Shown here piece by piece: positions 34,560-43,795 of a stretch of 64,000 bases of DNA (within the stretch, counting starts at the first letter, position 1; each line of letters begins with the position of its first letter). A model generated the notes under the pieces. It did not search any database and was not told where the DNA came from. It saw only the letters and a list, made by a program, of their open reading frames with translations. Both the position numbers and the translations under genes were made by a program. The stretch is from the NCBI GenBank assembly GCA_002375495.1, contig DFLU01000012.1:159033-223032 (forward strand), written 5' to 3'. This DNA is from Flavobacteriaceae bacterium UBA3611 (GTDB lineage: Bacteria; Bacteroidota; Bacteroidia; Flavobacteriales; Flavobacteriaceae).

Positions 34560-35402
34560 CTAATTAGAAGGAAAGTAAGAAGTTCTCTGAGTATTCATGT
34601 AGAATTCATCATAGTAGATATATCTGTCATGCATATGTCCCGCTGACCAATACAGCCCCATTTTGTAATCATGTGGGCGAACGTGATACATATTCGCTCC
34701 CTTAAGCGTACAGACATCCTTGTCTTCGACCTGAAAGCAAGTCCCATCAATTTTAGGGATGGCATAGCCGTCGTCATAGAGGCTCCAAAAAATTTCATTC
34801 TCAAATGTATACCATACATCTGGTTTCAGATTACCTGGCCATTTTGCGAACACCATTTCATTTAAGATTCCAACCTTCAATCCGTAGTGCAGTAACATAT
34901 AAAATTCTCCATCTGTTGTATGTTTTACCATCATAGCAAAAGGTACCCGCACTTTTACAATTTGGTTCGTATAATTGTATCCAGGGTACGGCACATTGTG
35001 CCATTGATTTAACAGAATCACTCCCTCCTTTTCTTCGTTTTCAAAAAATGACTTTGGAAATTTAAACCGGAAAGAATAGTTGTTTCTATAACCAAACGAA
35101 TCTTTTGGCTTGATGATTATCTCACTGCGAGAACCCCCAGCAACTTTATCACCAACTTGCAACGAAACCTTAAGCAAGTCATTATTACTGTTGTCGGGAT
35201 CATTTACGATTTTTAGCCTATCAGGGCTAGCAACCTGGTGTGTATACCAAAAATCTTTAAGCGAATCTTGTATCGGGTCGTCAAATATTTTTTCTGACAC
35301 CTTTTTTTTTATGCCTTGCGAAGCCTTTTGTTCCTTGCACGATAAGAAAAAAACTAGGGTACACAAAAAAATAGAAATAGTTAGTTTATACTGTGCCAGC
35401 AT
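34560..35402 (-). CDS. Heparin-lyase-I-like polysaccharide lyase, lipoprotein
   Basis: 280 residues with signal peptide and lipobox (FFLSC, Cys22). The rest reads as a beta-jelly-roll: GGSRSEIIIKPKD near residue 90, then SFRFKFPKSFF, GVILLNQWHNVP near 125, MLLHYGL and MGLYWSAGHMHDRYIYYDEFYM near the end. This order (RSE, QWH, final YxDEF strand) is typical of the Polysacc_lyase / heparin lyase I family (PF14099). It would cut uronic-acid-containing glycans by beta-elimination. It is the last gene of the rhamnose-ManNAcA operon, one base after wecC, so it may trim or release the cell's own uronate-containing polymer. Confidence 0.65.
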   Translation of the reverse strand: MLAQYKLTISIFLCTLVFFLSCKEQKASQGIKKKVSEKIFDDPIQDSLKDFWYTHQVASPDRLKIVNDPDNSNNDLLKVSLQVGDKVAGGSRSEIIIKPKDSFGYRNNYSFRFKFPKSFFENEEKEGVILLNQWHNVPYPGYNYTNQIVKVRVPFAMMVKHTTDGEFYMLLHYGLKVGILNEMVFAKWPGNLKPDVWYTFENEIFWSLYDDGYAIPKIDGTCFQVEDKDVCTLKGANMYHVRPHDYKMGLYWSAGHMHDRYIYYDEFYMNTQRTSYFPSN

Positions 35403-35403
35403 T

Positions 35404-36612
35404 TTATTTTTTTAACCCCACAAAATCTATTACTTTCTTATTTGCTGGGATAGTTAAATTCTTGAATTCATTATGTGCTACCAAAAACACGATGATGTCT
35501 GCCTTCTCGAGCGCATCGGGTATGGTGTGCAGCTTCATAGCTCCTTCGCTTTCAATATTGGGTTCTACCCTCAGGACATTGAAATTTTCTTTCTCAAGTT
35601 GCTCGGTTAAATACAAGGCTGGAGATTCTCGCAAGTCATCAATATCGGGCTTAAAAGCAAGGCCCATGCAGGCAATCTTCGCCTCACGGTCGTTATCAAC
35701 CTTAAACCGCAGTGCCGCGTTCTTTACCTTTTCTAAGGCCCATTCGGTTTTGTAATTGTTTACCTCACGAGCTTTTCGAATCACCTGACTCTCTTCAGGA
35801 AATTCAGAAACAATAAACCATGGGTCTACCGCAATACAGTGCCCGCCCACGCCAGTTCCAGGATTAAGTATGTTCACTCTTGGGTGTTTGTTGGCCAAGG
35901 CAATCATTTCCCAAACATTAATTCCAGCTTTATCGCAAATCATGGAAAGTTCGTTCGCAAAAGCTATTTGGTTGTCACGCGAAGCATTTTCAACCAATTT
36001 TACCATTTCAGCCGTCTTTGCGTTTGTTGGGTGTAATTCTCCCACCACAAAATGCTTGTAAAACGAGATGGCTTTTTGTGTAGAAGCTTCGTCAATACCA
36101 CCAATGGCACGTTCGTTGTGTTTTAATTCGTGAAGAATATTTCCAGGTAGTACGCGTTCAGGACAATAAGCAATATAAATCTTGCCTTTCAACTCAGGGC
36201 GCTCTTCAAAAATCAAGTCTTGCATGCGCTCTGTAGTTCCTACGGGGCTTGTAGATTCTAAAATTACCAAGGCACCTTCTCTTAAGGTGGGAATAATATT
36301 CCTTGCCGCAGCACCTACGTATGAAGTGTCTGGAACATGGTCTCCCTTAAACGGTGTAGGTACGGCAATAAGATATACATCTGCTTCAATAGGTGCTGTA
36401 GCCGCTTTTAAATACCCTTTATTAACCACGTGATGTACCAACCCATCAAGGTCTGGTTCTACAATGTGAATTCTTCCTTGGTTGATTGTTTCAACCACTT
36501 CTTCACGAATATCAACACCCGTTACTTGCAATCCTCTACTCGAAATCAACGCAGCTGTGGGAAGGCCAATATAACCTAGTCCCATCATTACTACTGTTGG
36601 TTTATGTTCCAT
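35404..36612 (-). CDS. wecC: UDP-N-acetyl-D-mannosamine dehydrogenase
   Basis: 402-residue NAD-dependent dehydrogenase that oxidises UDP-ManNAc to UDP-ManNAcA. The Rossmann motif GLGYIGLPTAALI is at residues 12-24. The catalytic cysteine is in GVGGHCIAVDPWF near residue 257, the WecC-type form (GGHCI) as opposed to the GGSCFPKD of UDP-glucose dehydrogenase. The C-terminal domain has MGLAFKPDIDDLRESPA. The gene starts two bases after wecB, which makes its substrate. Confidence 0.9.
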   Translation of the reverse strand: MEHKPTVVMMGLGYIGLPTAALISSRGLQVTGVDIREEVVETINQGRIHIVEPDLDGLVHHVVNKGYLKAATAPIEADVYLIAVPTPFKGDHVPDTSYVGAAARNIIPTLREGALVILESTSPVGTTERMQDLIFEERPELKGKIYIAYCPERVLPGNILHELKHNERAIGGIDEASTQKAISFYKHFVVGELHPTNAKTAEMVKLVENASRDNQIAFANELSMICDKAGINVWEMIALANKHPRVNILNPGTGVGGHCIAVDPWFIVSEFPEESQVIRKAREVNNYKTEWALEKVKNAALRFKVDNDREAKIACMGLAFKPDIDDLRESPALYLTEQLEKENFNVLRVEPNIESEGAMKLHTIPDALEKADIIVFLVAHNEFKNLTIPANKKVIDFVGLKK

Positions 36613-36614
36613 TA

Positions 36615-37739
36615 TTATAACGCTTTTATGAAATCGACAATACGAGCAACCGACTTACCATCTCCGTATGGGTTGTGTAATTCGCTCATAGATGCGTAAT
36701 ACGTCTCATCGTCTAATAACTGTTTTGTTTTTGAGGTAATTTCCTCGATATCGGTTCCCACAAGCAGTACCGTTCCTTCGGCAACGGCTTCAGGACGCTC
36801 TGTAGTAGTTCTGGTAACCAATACGGGTTTTCCCAAGCTCGGAGCTTCCTCTTGAATTCCGCCGCTATCGGTAATAATCAAGTAGCTTTTTTCCATTAAC
36901 CAAATAAACGCTGGGTATGCCAATGGCGGAACCAACAAAATATTGGCAACTCCTGCCAACAACTCATGAACCGGCCCTTTTACATTGGGATTTAAGTGCA
37001 CTGGATAAATTATTTGGGTGTTTGGATACGCTTCTGCCACATTTTTAAGTGCGGTACAGATATTCATAAGACCTTCACCATGGTTTTCACGGCGATGTCC
37101 GGTTACCAAGATGATTTTTTTTGAAAGATCTACTTTAGAAGTAAGCATCTCTATTTCAGCATCACTGTAACCAGTAGAAGTAACCTTATCAATACCGAAT
37201 AGCAATGCATCGATTACTGTATTTCCCGTAACCAAGATACTTTTTTCATCTGTACGTTCTTGCAATAAGTTTTCTTTTGAACCTTTTGTGGGTGCAAAAT
37301 GATAATCTGCAATTCGTCCCGTTAACTGCCTGTTGAATTCTTCCGGAAATGGATACTGCCTATCATACGTACGCAAGCCTGCTTCTACATGACAGACTTT
37401 TGCCCCTGCATAAAACCCTGCAATCCCAACCGCCATAGAGGTGGTAGTGTCTCCATGCACATATACATAATCGGGTTGTACTTCTTCCAGTACTGGTTTC
37501 ATGCCTTCAATGATAGTTGCTGTAAGGCTATACAGATTTTGGTTCGGCTTCATGACATCCAGATCATAGTCTGGTGTGATCTCGAAAAAATCTAACACCT
37601 GGTCCAGCATTTCTCGATGCTGGGCAGTAACGCACACCTTGGTATCAAAACAATCCTCATTCAAAAACGCTTTCACCAAAGGAGCCATCTTAATGGCTTC
37701 GGGGCGCGTGCCAAACACTATTAAATTCTTCTTTTTCAT
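36615..37739 (-). CDS. wecB: Non-hydrolysing UDP-GlcNAc 2-epimerase
   Basis: 374 residues with a GT-B-like fold. It converts UDP-GlcNAc to UDP-ManNAc reversibly. The N-terminal FGTRPEAIKMAPL is at residues 8-20, VHGDTTTSMA near residue 93, HVEAGLRT near 116 and ITDSGGIQEEAPSLGKPVLV near 290. These are hallmarks of WecB and not of the hydrolysing NeuC group, so this enzyme feeds WecC and does not directly supply free ManNAc to the NeuB homologues. It lies 14 bases downstream of the chain-length-type gene. Confidence 0.92.
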   Translation of the reverse strand: MKKKNLIVFGTRPEAIKMAPLVKAFLNEDCFDTKVCVTAQHREMLDQVLDFFEITPDYDLDVMKPNQNLYSLTATIIEGMKPVLEEVQPDYVYVHGDTTTSMAVGIAGFYAGAKVCHVEAGLRTYDRQYPFPEEFNRQLTGRIADYHFAPTKGSKENLLQERTDEKSILVTGNTVIDALLFGIDKVTSTGYSDAEIEMLTSKVDLSKKIILVTGHRRENHGEGLMNICTALKNVAEAYPNTQIIYPVHLNPNVKGPVHELLAGVANILLVPPLAYPAFIWLMEKSYLIITDSGGIQEEAPSLGKPVLVTRTTTERPEAVAEGTVLLVGTDIEEITSKTKQLLDDETYYASMSELHNPYGDGKSVARIVDFIKAL

Positions 37740-37753
37740 AAGCGTTACAACTT

Positions 37754-38722
37754 TTAGCCGTTTTCTCTAGCCACATTTCGTAAATACAGGTAGACATACC
37801 TTATATACGCCAGTAAGAAGAATAAGAACACTAAAAGAATTGGATATACAATGTGTTTTTTGTTTAAGAGTCTTCCTTCGGCATCGCGGGTTTGTATTTC
37901 ATGCACTGGCACTGCAATATCTTTAGAAAGTGTCAACTCGGTTTTCAGTATTTGGTTTCTATCTTGGATGATCAATTTAGAATCCATGAGCTCGTTCAAA
38001 TCAAATCCTTTATCTCGTGGACCAATATCTGTACCTCCATTTTCAGTACTCAGATAACTTTCAAATACACCATCTATAAGTGCCAGACTTTTATTGTTAT
38101 GTGCAATTTGTGCTTCTATATTTTTTTCAGCTTCAGCCTTGTAGACCACTAACCTTGGATCATTATTCAGATAGTCGAAAAACTTCTGAACATCGGCTGG
38201 TGTGGCAACTCCATTCAGCGAAAAATCCATTTTAAAATAGTCGTATTCCTTTTCAAGTAAATCTTTTAATGGTTTTTCTTCGTCAAAATCCATTCTGCTA
38301 AGCAACATGTCTAAGCCACGTTCATTAATTTGATACTGCTCTACAATATCTTTAAAATCAACCACCGGTTCCATCATTACTTCTTTCACCTCTGGGCTCC
38401 AATAACTAAAGCCTTGTTTCGGCAAGAAAACAGAATCATACGCTTTTGCCTTCGAATTGTACAGTTCCATCGCTGTTTTCACGTAGGGTTGTAAGTCGTA
38501 ATTAATTTTAACGATTACCGTAGCTCTTCTCGAAGGAATTTGGTCTTTCACTTTGTAGTATCCAAATCCGAAACCGATGAGAATAAGAGCAACGATGATA
38601 AACCAAAACTTTATTGCAAAACCAATGGCCTTAAAGAGTAGGACAATCCACCCTTTAATGATTGTTTTGATCTTATTGATGACGTACACCAAATCTACTT
38701 CGTCGTGATGTTCTTGTGCCAT
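37754..38722 (-). CDS. Wzz-like chain-length / polysaccharide export membrane protein
   Basis: 322 residues. A first membrane segment at about 42-62 (FWFIIVALILIGFGFGYY), a long helical, acidic periplasmic region (about 65-285), and a second segment at about 290-308 (YPILLVFLFFLLAYIRYVY) give the two-helix layout of polysaccharide co-polymerases. No tyrosine-kinase domain follows. Sequence similarity to classic Wzz is weak, so the call rests on topology and position between rfbD and wecB. It may set chain length for one of the polymerases. Confidence 0.55.
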   Translation of the reverse strand: MAQEHHDEVDLVYVINKIKTIIKGWIVLLFKAIGFAIKFWFIIVALILIGFGFGYYKVKDQIPSRRATVIVKINYDLQPYVKTAMELYNSKAKAYDSVFLPKQGFSYWSPEVKEVMMEPVVDFKDIVEQYQINERGLDMLLSRMDFDEEKPLKDLLEKEYDYFKMDFSLNGVATPADVQKFFDYLNNDPRLVVYKAEAEKNIEAQIAHNNKSLALIDGVFESYLSTENGGTDIGPRDKGFDLNELMDSKLIIQDRNQILKTELTLSKDIAVPVHEIQTRDAEGRLLNKKHIVYPILLVFLFFLLAYIRYVYLYLRNVARENG

Positions 38723-38735
38723 AACTATATTCGTA

Positions 38736-39596
38736 TTACGTTGTTTCCAAAATAACTATTACAGATGCTAAACTTTTTTTCCAATCTAATATTTTGATAT
38801 TCAGCATCTTTTCAATCTTATTTGTGCTCAACACACTGTATTCCGGTCTTTTTGCAAAAGTACGGTAATGCTCGGTTTTTGCAAGGTTTGACAGGTTTAA
38901 TTCACTAGACCTTGTTAAAATCTCTTTTGCAAAGTCATACCAAGTAGCAGTGCCTGCATTACTGAAATGATACAAACCAAAGTCTATCTGCTCGTTTTCC
39001 ACCAGCAATAGCAATACCGCGGCCAAATCGTTAGCGTTCGTGGGAGTGCCAGTTTGTTCTGTAGTCACCTTCAGTTGTGTTCCTGCCTTGCCATGTTTTC
39101 TGATGGTATTCAGAAAGTTATGGCCGTATTGGCTGTACAACCATGAGGTTCTTAGTATAAAATGTTTTTTGCAAATACGCTGCACGTGTGCTTCGCCCGC
39201 TAATTTTGAAGCACCATACACATTGATAGGGTTGGGTTGGTCTGTTTCAAGATAGGTGCTTGTTTTGCTGCCGTCAAAAACATAATCTGTAGAAACGTGT
39301 ATCAATATTGTGCCATTTTCGGCACATACCTCAGCAAGATTTTTGGCACCTTCGGCATTGATCGCAAATGCTTTTTCAGGTTCAGATTCAGCTTTTTCTA
39401 CATTGGTGTATGCTGCAGTATTAATGCAGTGCGTGATGTTATTTTTACTGAAAATTTCTTGGATCGAAGCTTTGTTAGTAACATCCAACTGTTCGCGGGT
39501 TGTGAATATAAAATTCATATCGGAGCTTGATGAAACTGCATCCTGAATACATTTCGCCAATTGTCCGTTTGCGCCTGTTACTAATAGTTGCTTCAT
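38736..39596 (-). CDS. rfbD: dTDP-4-dehydrorhamnose reductase
   Basis: 286-residue SDR enzyme for the last step of dTDP-L-rhamnose synthesis. It shows VTGANGQLAKC at residues 6-16, STDYVFDGS near residue 103, NVYGASKLAGE near 128 (catalytic YxxxK) and LRTSWLYSQYG near 148. It overlaps rfbC by four bases (ATGA). The rhamnose genes run in the order B-A-C-D. Confidence 0.93.
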   Translation of the reverse strand: MKQLLVTGANGQLAKCIQDAVSSSSDMNFIFTTREQLDVTNKASIQEIFSKNNITHCINTAAYTNVEKAESEPEKAFAINAEGAKNLAEVCAENGTILIHVSTDYVFDGSKTSTYLETDQPNPINVYGASKLAGEAHVQRICKKHFILRTSWLYSQYGHNFLNTIRKHGKAGTQLKVTTEQTGTPTNANDLAAVLLLLVENEQIDFGLYHFSNAGTATWYDFAKEILTRSSELNLSNLAKTEHYRTFAKRPEYSVLSTNKIEKMLNIKILDWKKSLASVIVILETT

Positions 39597-40138
39597 GCAG
39601 TGGCTTCCTTAAAAGTCGGAAGTTGAAGGTCTTTTTCTGAAAGAATCAATTCGTTTTCGGGAAGATGCCAATCCAGTTGCAAGGTTGCGTCATTGTAAAT
39701 GATTCCCCCTTCAGATGCAGCATCGTAATATGCATCACATTTATATCCAAAAATTGCTGTTTCAGACAAGGTGACAAACCCATGCGCAAATCCTTTTGGC
39801 ACAAAAAGTTGTTTTCGGTTATCGTCGTTTAATTCTATTGAAAAAGATTGACCGAATGTTTCAGAGTCTTTTCTCAAGTCTACCACAATGTCTAGCACGC
39901 GTCCCTTAATAGCACGTACTAACTTAGCTTGTGCTTGATTTCCTTTCTGAAAATGCAACCCTCTAAGCACTCCCTTTTTTGAAGTAGATTGGTTGTCTTG
40001 CACAAATGCTACCTTTTGTCCCGTAACTTGCTGAAAGTCTCTTTGGTTATACGTTTCAAAAAAAACACCACGATTGTCTTCAAAAACACGTGGAATTACA
40101 ATAAAACAGCTCGATAATGAAGTTTGTATAATTTCCAA
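39593..40138 (-). CDS. rfbC: dTDP-4-dehydrorhamnose 3,5-epimerase
   Basis: 181-residue cupin enzyme, the third step of dTDP-L-rhamnose synthesis. Family motifs: FFETYNQRDF near residue 28, VQDNQSTSKKGVLRGLHFQ near 46-64 (with catalytic His), KLVRAIKGRVLDIVVDLR near 72 and FVPKGFAHGFVTL near 112. Length is standard. It starts five bases after rfbA and overlaps rfbD. Confidence 0.94.
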   Translation of the reverse strand: MEIIQTSLSSCFIVIPRVFEDNRGVFFETYNQRDFQQVTGQKVAFVQDNQSTSKKGVLRGLHFQKGNQAQAKLVRAIKGRVLDIVVDLRKDSETFGQSFSIELNDDNRKQLFVPKGFAHGFVTLSETAIFGYKCDAYYDAASEGGIIYNDATLQLDWHLPENELILSEKDLQLPTFKEATA

Positions 40139-40143
40139 AATAC

Positions 40144-40998
40144 CTATAGATCTAATAGTGGTTTGCCATATCCGCTTTTTAATAACGGTTCGGCCAAAGC
40201 GGTTAATTGCTGCTTGTCGATATATCCCATTTCGTATGCAGCTTCTTCAATAGCACCAATTTTTAATCCTTGGCGTTCTTCAATTACCTCAACAAACTGA
40301 GCCGCCTGCATTAAAGAGGCGAAAGTTCCCGTGTCGAGCCAAGCGGTTCCTTTGTCAAGAATGCTCACACGTAGCTTTTCTTGGGCAAGGTATTCATTGT
40401 TAACATCCGTAATCTCAAGTTCTCCCCGTTCGCTCGGTTTTATATTTTCAGCGATTGCTACCACGCTATTGTCATAAAAATAAATTCCGGGTACGGCGTA
40501 ATTCGATTTCGGATGCTTGGGTTTTTCTTCTATTGAAAGCGCTTTCCCTTCTTCATCAAAGGCTACTACGCCATATCTTTCAGGGTCATGTACGTGATAA
40601 GCGTAAATTACACCGCCCTCGGGATCATTATTTTGTTGCAGCAGTTCTTTCAACCCTGAACCGTAAAAAATATTGTCTCCCAAAATTAAAGCCACTTTAT
40701 CGCTACCAATGAAGTCTTTTCCAATAATAAAAGCCTCTGCCAGCCCATTGGGTTGTGGCTGCTCTGCATACTCGAAACGGCAACCGTATTTAGTGCCATC
40801 GCCCAACAATTTTTGAAAAAGTGGAAGGTCTTGTGGGGTAGAGATGATCAAAATTTCATTGATTCCTGCATACATCAACGTAGACAGGGGGTAATAAATC
40901 ATCGGTTTGTCGTACACCGGCATCAATTGTTTGCTCACCGCCAAGGTAATGGGGTGCAATCTCGTACCAGATCCTCCTGCCAAAACAATTCCTTTCAT
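40144..40998 (-). CDS. rfbA: Glucose-1-phosphate thymidylyltransferase
   Basis: 284-residue nucleotidyltransferase that makes dTDP-glucose, the first step to dTDP-rhamnose. The N-terminal GGSGTRLHPITLAVSKQL (residues 8-25) and VYDKPMIYYPLSTLM, then LILGDNIFYG near 105 and IEEKPKHPKSNYA near 156, are all diagnostic. It overlaps rfbB by four bases. Confidence 0.95.
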   Translation of the reverse strand: MKGIVLAGGSGTRLHPITLAVSKQLMPVYDKPMIYYPLSTLMYAGINEILIISTPQDLPLFQKLLGDGTKYGCRFEYAEQPQPNGLAEAFIIGKDFIGSDKVALILGDNIFYGSGLKELLQQNNDPEGGVIYAYHVHDPERYGVVAFDEEGKALSIEEKPKHPKSNYAVPGIYFYDNSVVAIAENIKPSERGELEITDVNNEYLAQEKLRVSILDKGTAWLDTGTFASLMQAAQFVEVIEERQGLKIGAIEEAAYEMGYIDKQQLTALAEPLLKSGYGKPLLDL

Positions 40999-42014
40999 AA
41001 CAATCTGTCTTTATGGTTTAAGTACCAACGAATGGTTTTTTTAATCCCGCTTTCAAAATTCTCATCGGCTCGCCAACCCAATTCATTTTCCATTTTTGTG
41101 GCATCTATGGCATACCTAAAATCGTGGCCAGGTCGGTCTGTAACAAAAGCAATCTGTTCCCGATAGGAAGTTTCCCTTGGCTGTTCTTCATCTAAAATAT
41201 CACAAATGGTATGGGCAATATAGAGGTTCTGTCGCTCATTGCGGCCACCAATATTATACGTTTCTCCCAACCTGCCTTTTTCTAAAGCCAGTTTAATTCC
41301 CTTGCAATGGTCTAATACGTACAACCAATCCCGCACATTGGTTCCATCACCATAAATGGGGATAGGTTCTCCAGAAATCGCTTTTCTGATAATGGTTGGG
41401 ATTAGTTTTTCTTTATGCTGATTGGGACCATAATTATTCGAACAGTTGGTTGTCACTACGGGTAAACCATAGGTGTGAAAGTAACTGCGTACAATAAAGT
41501 CTGAAGATGCTTTTGAAGCACTATACGGACTGTTAGGTGCGTACGGGGTATCTTCAGTAAAAAGACCCGTTTCACCTAATGTTCCATATACTTCGTCTGT
41601 AGAAACATGCAAGAAACGTGCGTTCTGGAAATCATCTTTAAGATCTTGTGGACCGTTCATCCATGTTTTGTAGGCATTCTGTAGTAAGTTAAAAGTACCC
41701 ACAATATTTGTTTCAATAAATGCAGCTGGGCCCGTTATCGAATTATCAACATGGCTTTCGGCAGCAAAGTGAACCACCCGATTAAATAAATGTTCTTCAA
41801 AAAGACGTTTCACCAACGCGTCATCGCAAATATCGCCTTCAATAAAATGGGCTCCATTTTCATCAAGACACCCCTCTAAATTCTTTAAATCGCCTGCATA
41901 GGTAAGCTTGTCTAGCACGAATATTTCGTCTTGACTAGTTTCAAGTACGTGTTGTACATAATTAGAGCCAATAAACCCTGCGCCCCCTGTTATCAATACT
42001 TTGTTGTGTTTCAA
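40995..42014 (-). CDS. rfbB: dTDP-glucose 4,6-dehydratase
   Basis: 339-residue SDR enzyme, the second step to dTDP-rhamnose. NAD motif GGAGFIGSNYV at 10-20, FAAESHVDNSI near 82, STDEVYG near 138 and the catalytic YSASKASSDFIV near 163. RDWLYVLDHCKGI near 229 is also typical. First gene of the rfbBACD-wzz-wecBC-lyase run; it lies 14 bases after the DUF6909-like gene, so it may share that gene's promoter. Confidence 0.95.
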   Translation of the reverse strand: MKHNKVLITGGAGFIGSNYVQHVLETSQDEIFVLDKLTYAGDLKNLEGCLDENGAHFIEGDICDDALVKRLFEEHLFNRVVHFAAESHVDNSITGPAAFIETNIVGTFNLLQNAYKTWMNGPQDLKDDFQNARFLHVSTDEVYGTLGETGLFTEDTPYAPNSPYSASKASSDFIVRSYFHTYGLPVVTTNCSNNYGPNQHKEKLIPTIIRKAISGEPIPIYGDGTNVRDWLYVLDHCKGIKLALEKGRLGETYNIGGRNERQNLYIAHTICDILDEEQPRETSYREQIAFVTDRPGHDFRYAIDATKMENELGWRADENFESGIKKTIRWYLNHKDRLL

Positions 42015-42028
42015 AATATATTTTTAGG

Positions 42029-43711
42029 TTATTCTAAAATCTGTTTTAACATTTTTTCAGTGATAGCATAGGTGGGCTTTACCCCACTTGTTCCCAAGCC
42101 ACCAGAAGCTAATGTACTTCCAGTTTCCAACGGATTATCTGACGCGTAGTACGCATAACGCACTTTCACATTGCTGCTAATACTTCCGCGAATTTTCGCT
42201 GCTGCCTGAATGGCCTTCTGGTAGTGTGCTCCTTCCATTTCCAGTCCAATAACATTCCAAGTAGATTCATGGAAAAACTTCAGTACATCCCTATTTTGAA
42301 GGGAGGTGCCCAACACCGTAATCATAGAGCCCGTACAAACATTGATGTCGTCATCTTCAAAATGCGACTTCTTCAATCGATTTTTAAAAGGGTAATTATC
42401 TGCCGTGCCTTCAAAAACGTGTGCCGAAGGTATCATCACATCCCCTTTGCCTCCTTCCAAAATGCCCGCTTTCCCCATGATAGACACAGATACTACGTTC
42501 AAGAAATGCTGATGCCCTTGTGCGTCTGTAAATGGTTTTAACAACTCATCCATCGTTTCGTAGGCCTGTTCGCCAAAAGCATAGTCCATGACCACCAAAA
42601 CAGGTTTATCTTCAATAGTTTTTCCTTCATTTGCACAAATATGTTCAGGAAACATATCGCTATCAAATACCTGAACATCGATATTGGTCCCACTACTATC
42701 TGGAATAAATAGCATCCCGTTTTGCGAAGCTTTCTTTACCACCTTGTCCCTTAATTTGAGGTGTTTAGCATCGCTCAACATCTCAAAAAGTTGCAATCTT
42801 TTAAACTTCTTGGCTTCTGTAGGAAGGGCGGTTTCGGCAAACAAGCTGTTCATCACACTATGCATATTAGCACTAATAATATGTATGGGTCGCTGTAACA
42901 ACTGCTTCTCAGCCATTTTTTTCTTAATGTGGGTTGCCCAGCGTTCACCATGAATGTGGTGCCCAAGACGTTCTCGCAACACCGGACTAAAGGTGATGAT
43001 GCGTTTTTCCTCACCTGTTGCTTCCTGAATGGCCAATTTACCCAGATAATAAATGATGTTGAAGAATCTGTTTGGGTTCTCCTTGTTTCCAAATAGCGGA
43101 AACACCCGACTCACTTCTTCGAACGTACGTCCTAAAAAGTTCGCGGTATGGGTAAGGGCAATCTCTTTCTCCTCTTGGGTGAGGGTGTCTTTTTTCTGAA
43201 CAGCAACCTCAAGTTTTTTCCAGTCTCGTATCACAGTACCGTCCTCATCAATCAACACTTGTTTCATGATTTTATGGGACTCTACGTACAAAAAGGTGAG
43301 GTGAGTGAGAATGTCATAAATTTCTGATCGCCCGCGGGTTATCTCAATGTTCATCTGCTCTTCGTCAATACGATAGCAGTTTCTACGGCGTTTTGCCGGA
43401 ATAATGGGCTCAAAATGTGAATTCGCATAGCCTTCGTCGCTCGTAAGATTAATAAAGCGGCATTCTTCTATCCCTTTAGGTAGGCGGTCCATTACGTACA
43501 ACAGCCCTTGGAGTTCAATTTTATCTTCAGCAATAGAGCCGTAAATTTCAGGCCGTAAAATGAGGAGTGCCTCGCGTAAGGTTTCGCCAGAAACGCCCAT
43601 GGGTTTGTAAAATCCACGGTTAAAAAGATGGCGCATGGTAATGTACAATCGTTCGATGGCTCCAGTACTTTCTTGGGCGCGTGTACGTGTATGTGTGTTA
43701 ATCAATGACAT
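42029..43711 (-). CDS. Conserved Bacteroidota protein of unknown function (DUF6909-like)
   Basis: 560 residues, soluble, with no signal peptide. A charged N-terminal half contains RLYITMRHLFNRGFYKP and CRFINLTSDEGY; the C-terminal half has VLVVMDYAFGEQAYETMDELL, SIMGKAGILEGGKGDVMIP near 415, CTGSMITVLGTS and IGLEMEGAHY, reminiscent of nucleoside-phosphorylase-like folds. I recall flavobacterial proteins of this size annotated DUF6909, but the name is from memory. It precedes rfbB by 14 bases. A -7-like box TATCTTTG lies eight bases upstream of its ATG, so its mRNA may have almost no leader. Confidence 0.6.
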   Translation of the reverse strand: MSLINTHTRTRAQESTGAIERLYITMRHLFNRGFYKPMGVSGETLREALLILRPEIYGSIAEDKIELQGLLYVMDRLPKGIEECRFINLTSDEGYANSHFEPIIPAKRRRNCYRIDEEQMNIEITRGRSEIYDILTHLTFLYVESHKIMKQVLIDEDGTVIRDWKKLEVAVQKKDTLTQEEKEIALTHTANFLGRTFEEVSRVFPLFGNKENPNRFFNIIYYLGKLAIQEATGEEKRIITFSPVLRERLGHHIHGERWATHIKKKMAEKQLLQRPIHIISANMHSVMNSLFAETALPTEAKKFKRLQLFEMLSDAKHLKLRDKVVKKASQNGMLFIPDSSGTNIDVQVFDSDMFPEHICANEGKTIEDKPVLVVMDYAFGEQAYETMDELLKPFTDAQGHQHFLNVVSVSIMGKAGILEGGKGDVMIPSAHVFEGTADNYPFKNRLKKSHFEDDDINVCTGSMITVLGTSLQNRDVLKFFHESTWNVIGLEMEGAHYQKAIQAAAKIRGSISSNVKVRYAYYASDNPLETGSTLASGGLGTSGVKPTYAITEKMLKQILE

Positions 43712-43719
43712 TTTGCTTG

Positions 43720-43727
43720 CAAAGATA
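43720..43727 (-). promoter_or_regulatory. -7 box before the DUF6909-like gene
   Basis: Reads TATCTTTG on the minus strand (TAnnTTTG). Only eight bases separate it from the ATG at 43711, implying a very short or absent leader. No clear -33 TTG. Confidence 0.4.
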
Positions 43728-43795
43728 ACGGTTTCGTTAGTTTGTAAATTATTTTCGGCAGATTGCTTCTAGCGGAAATACCCTGCTTTTCAAAT

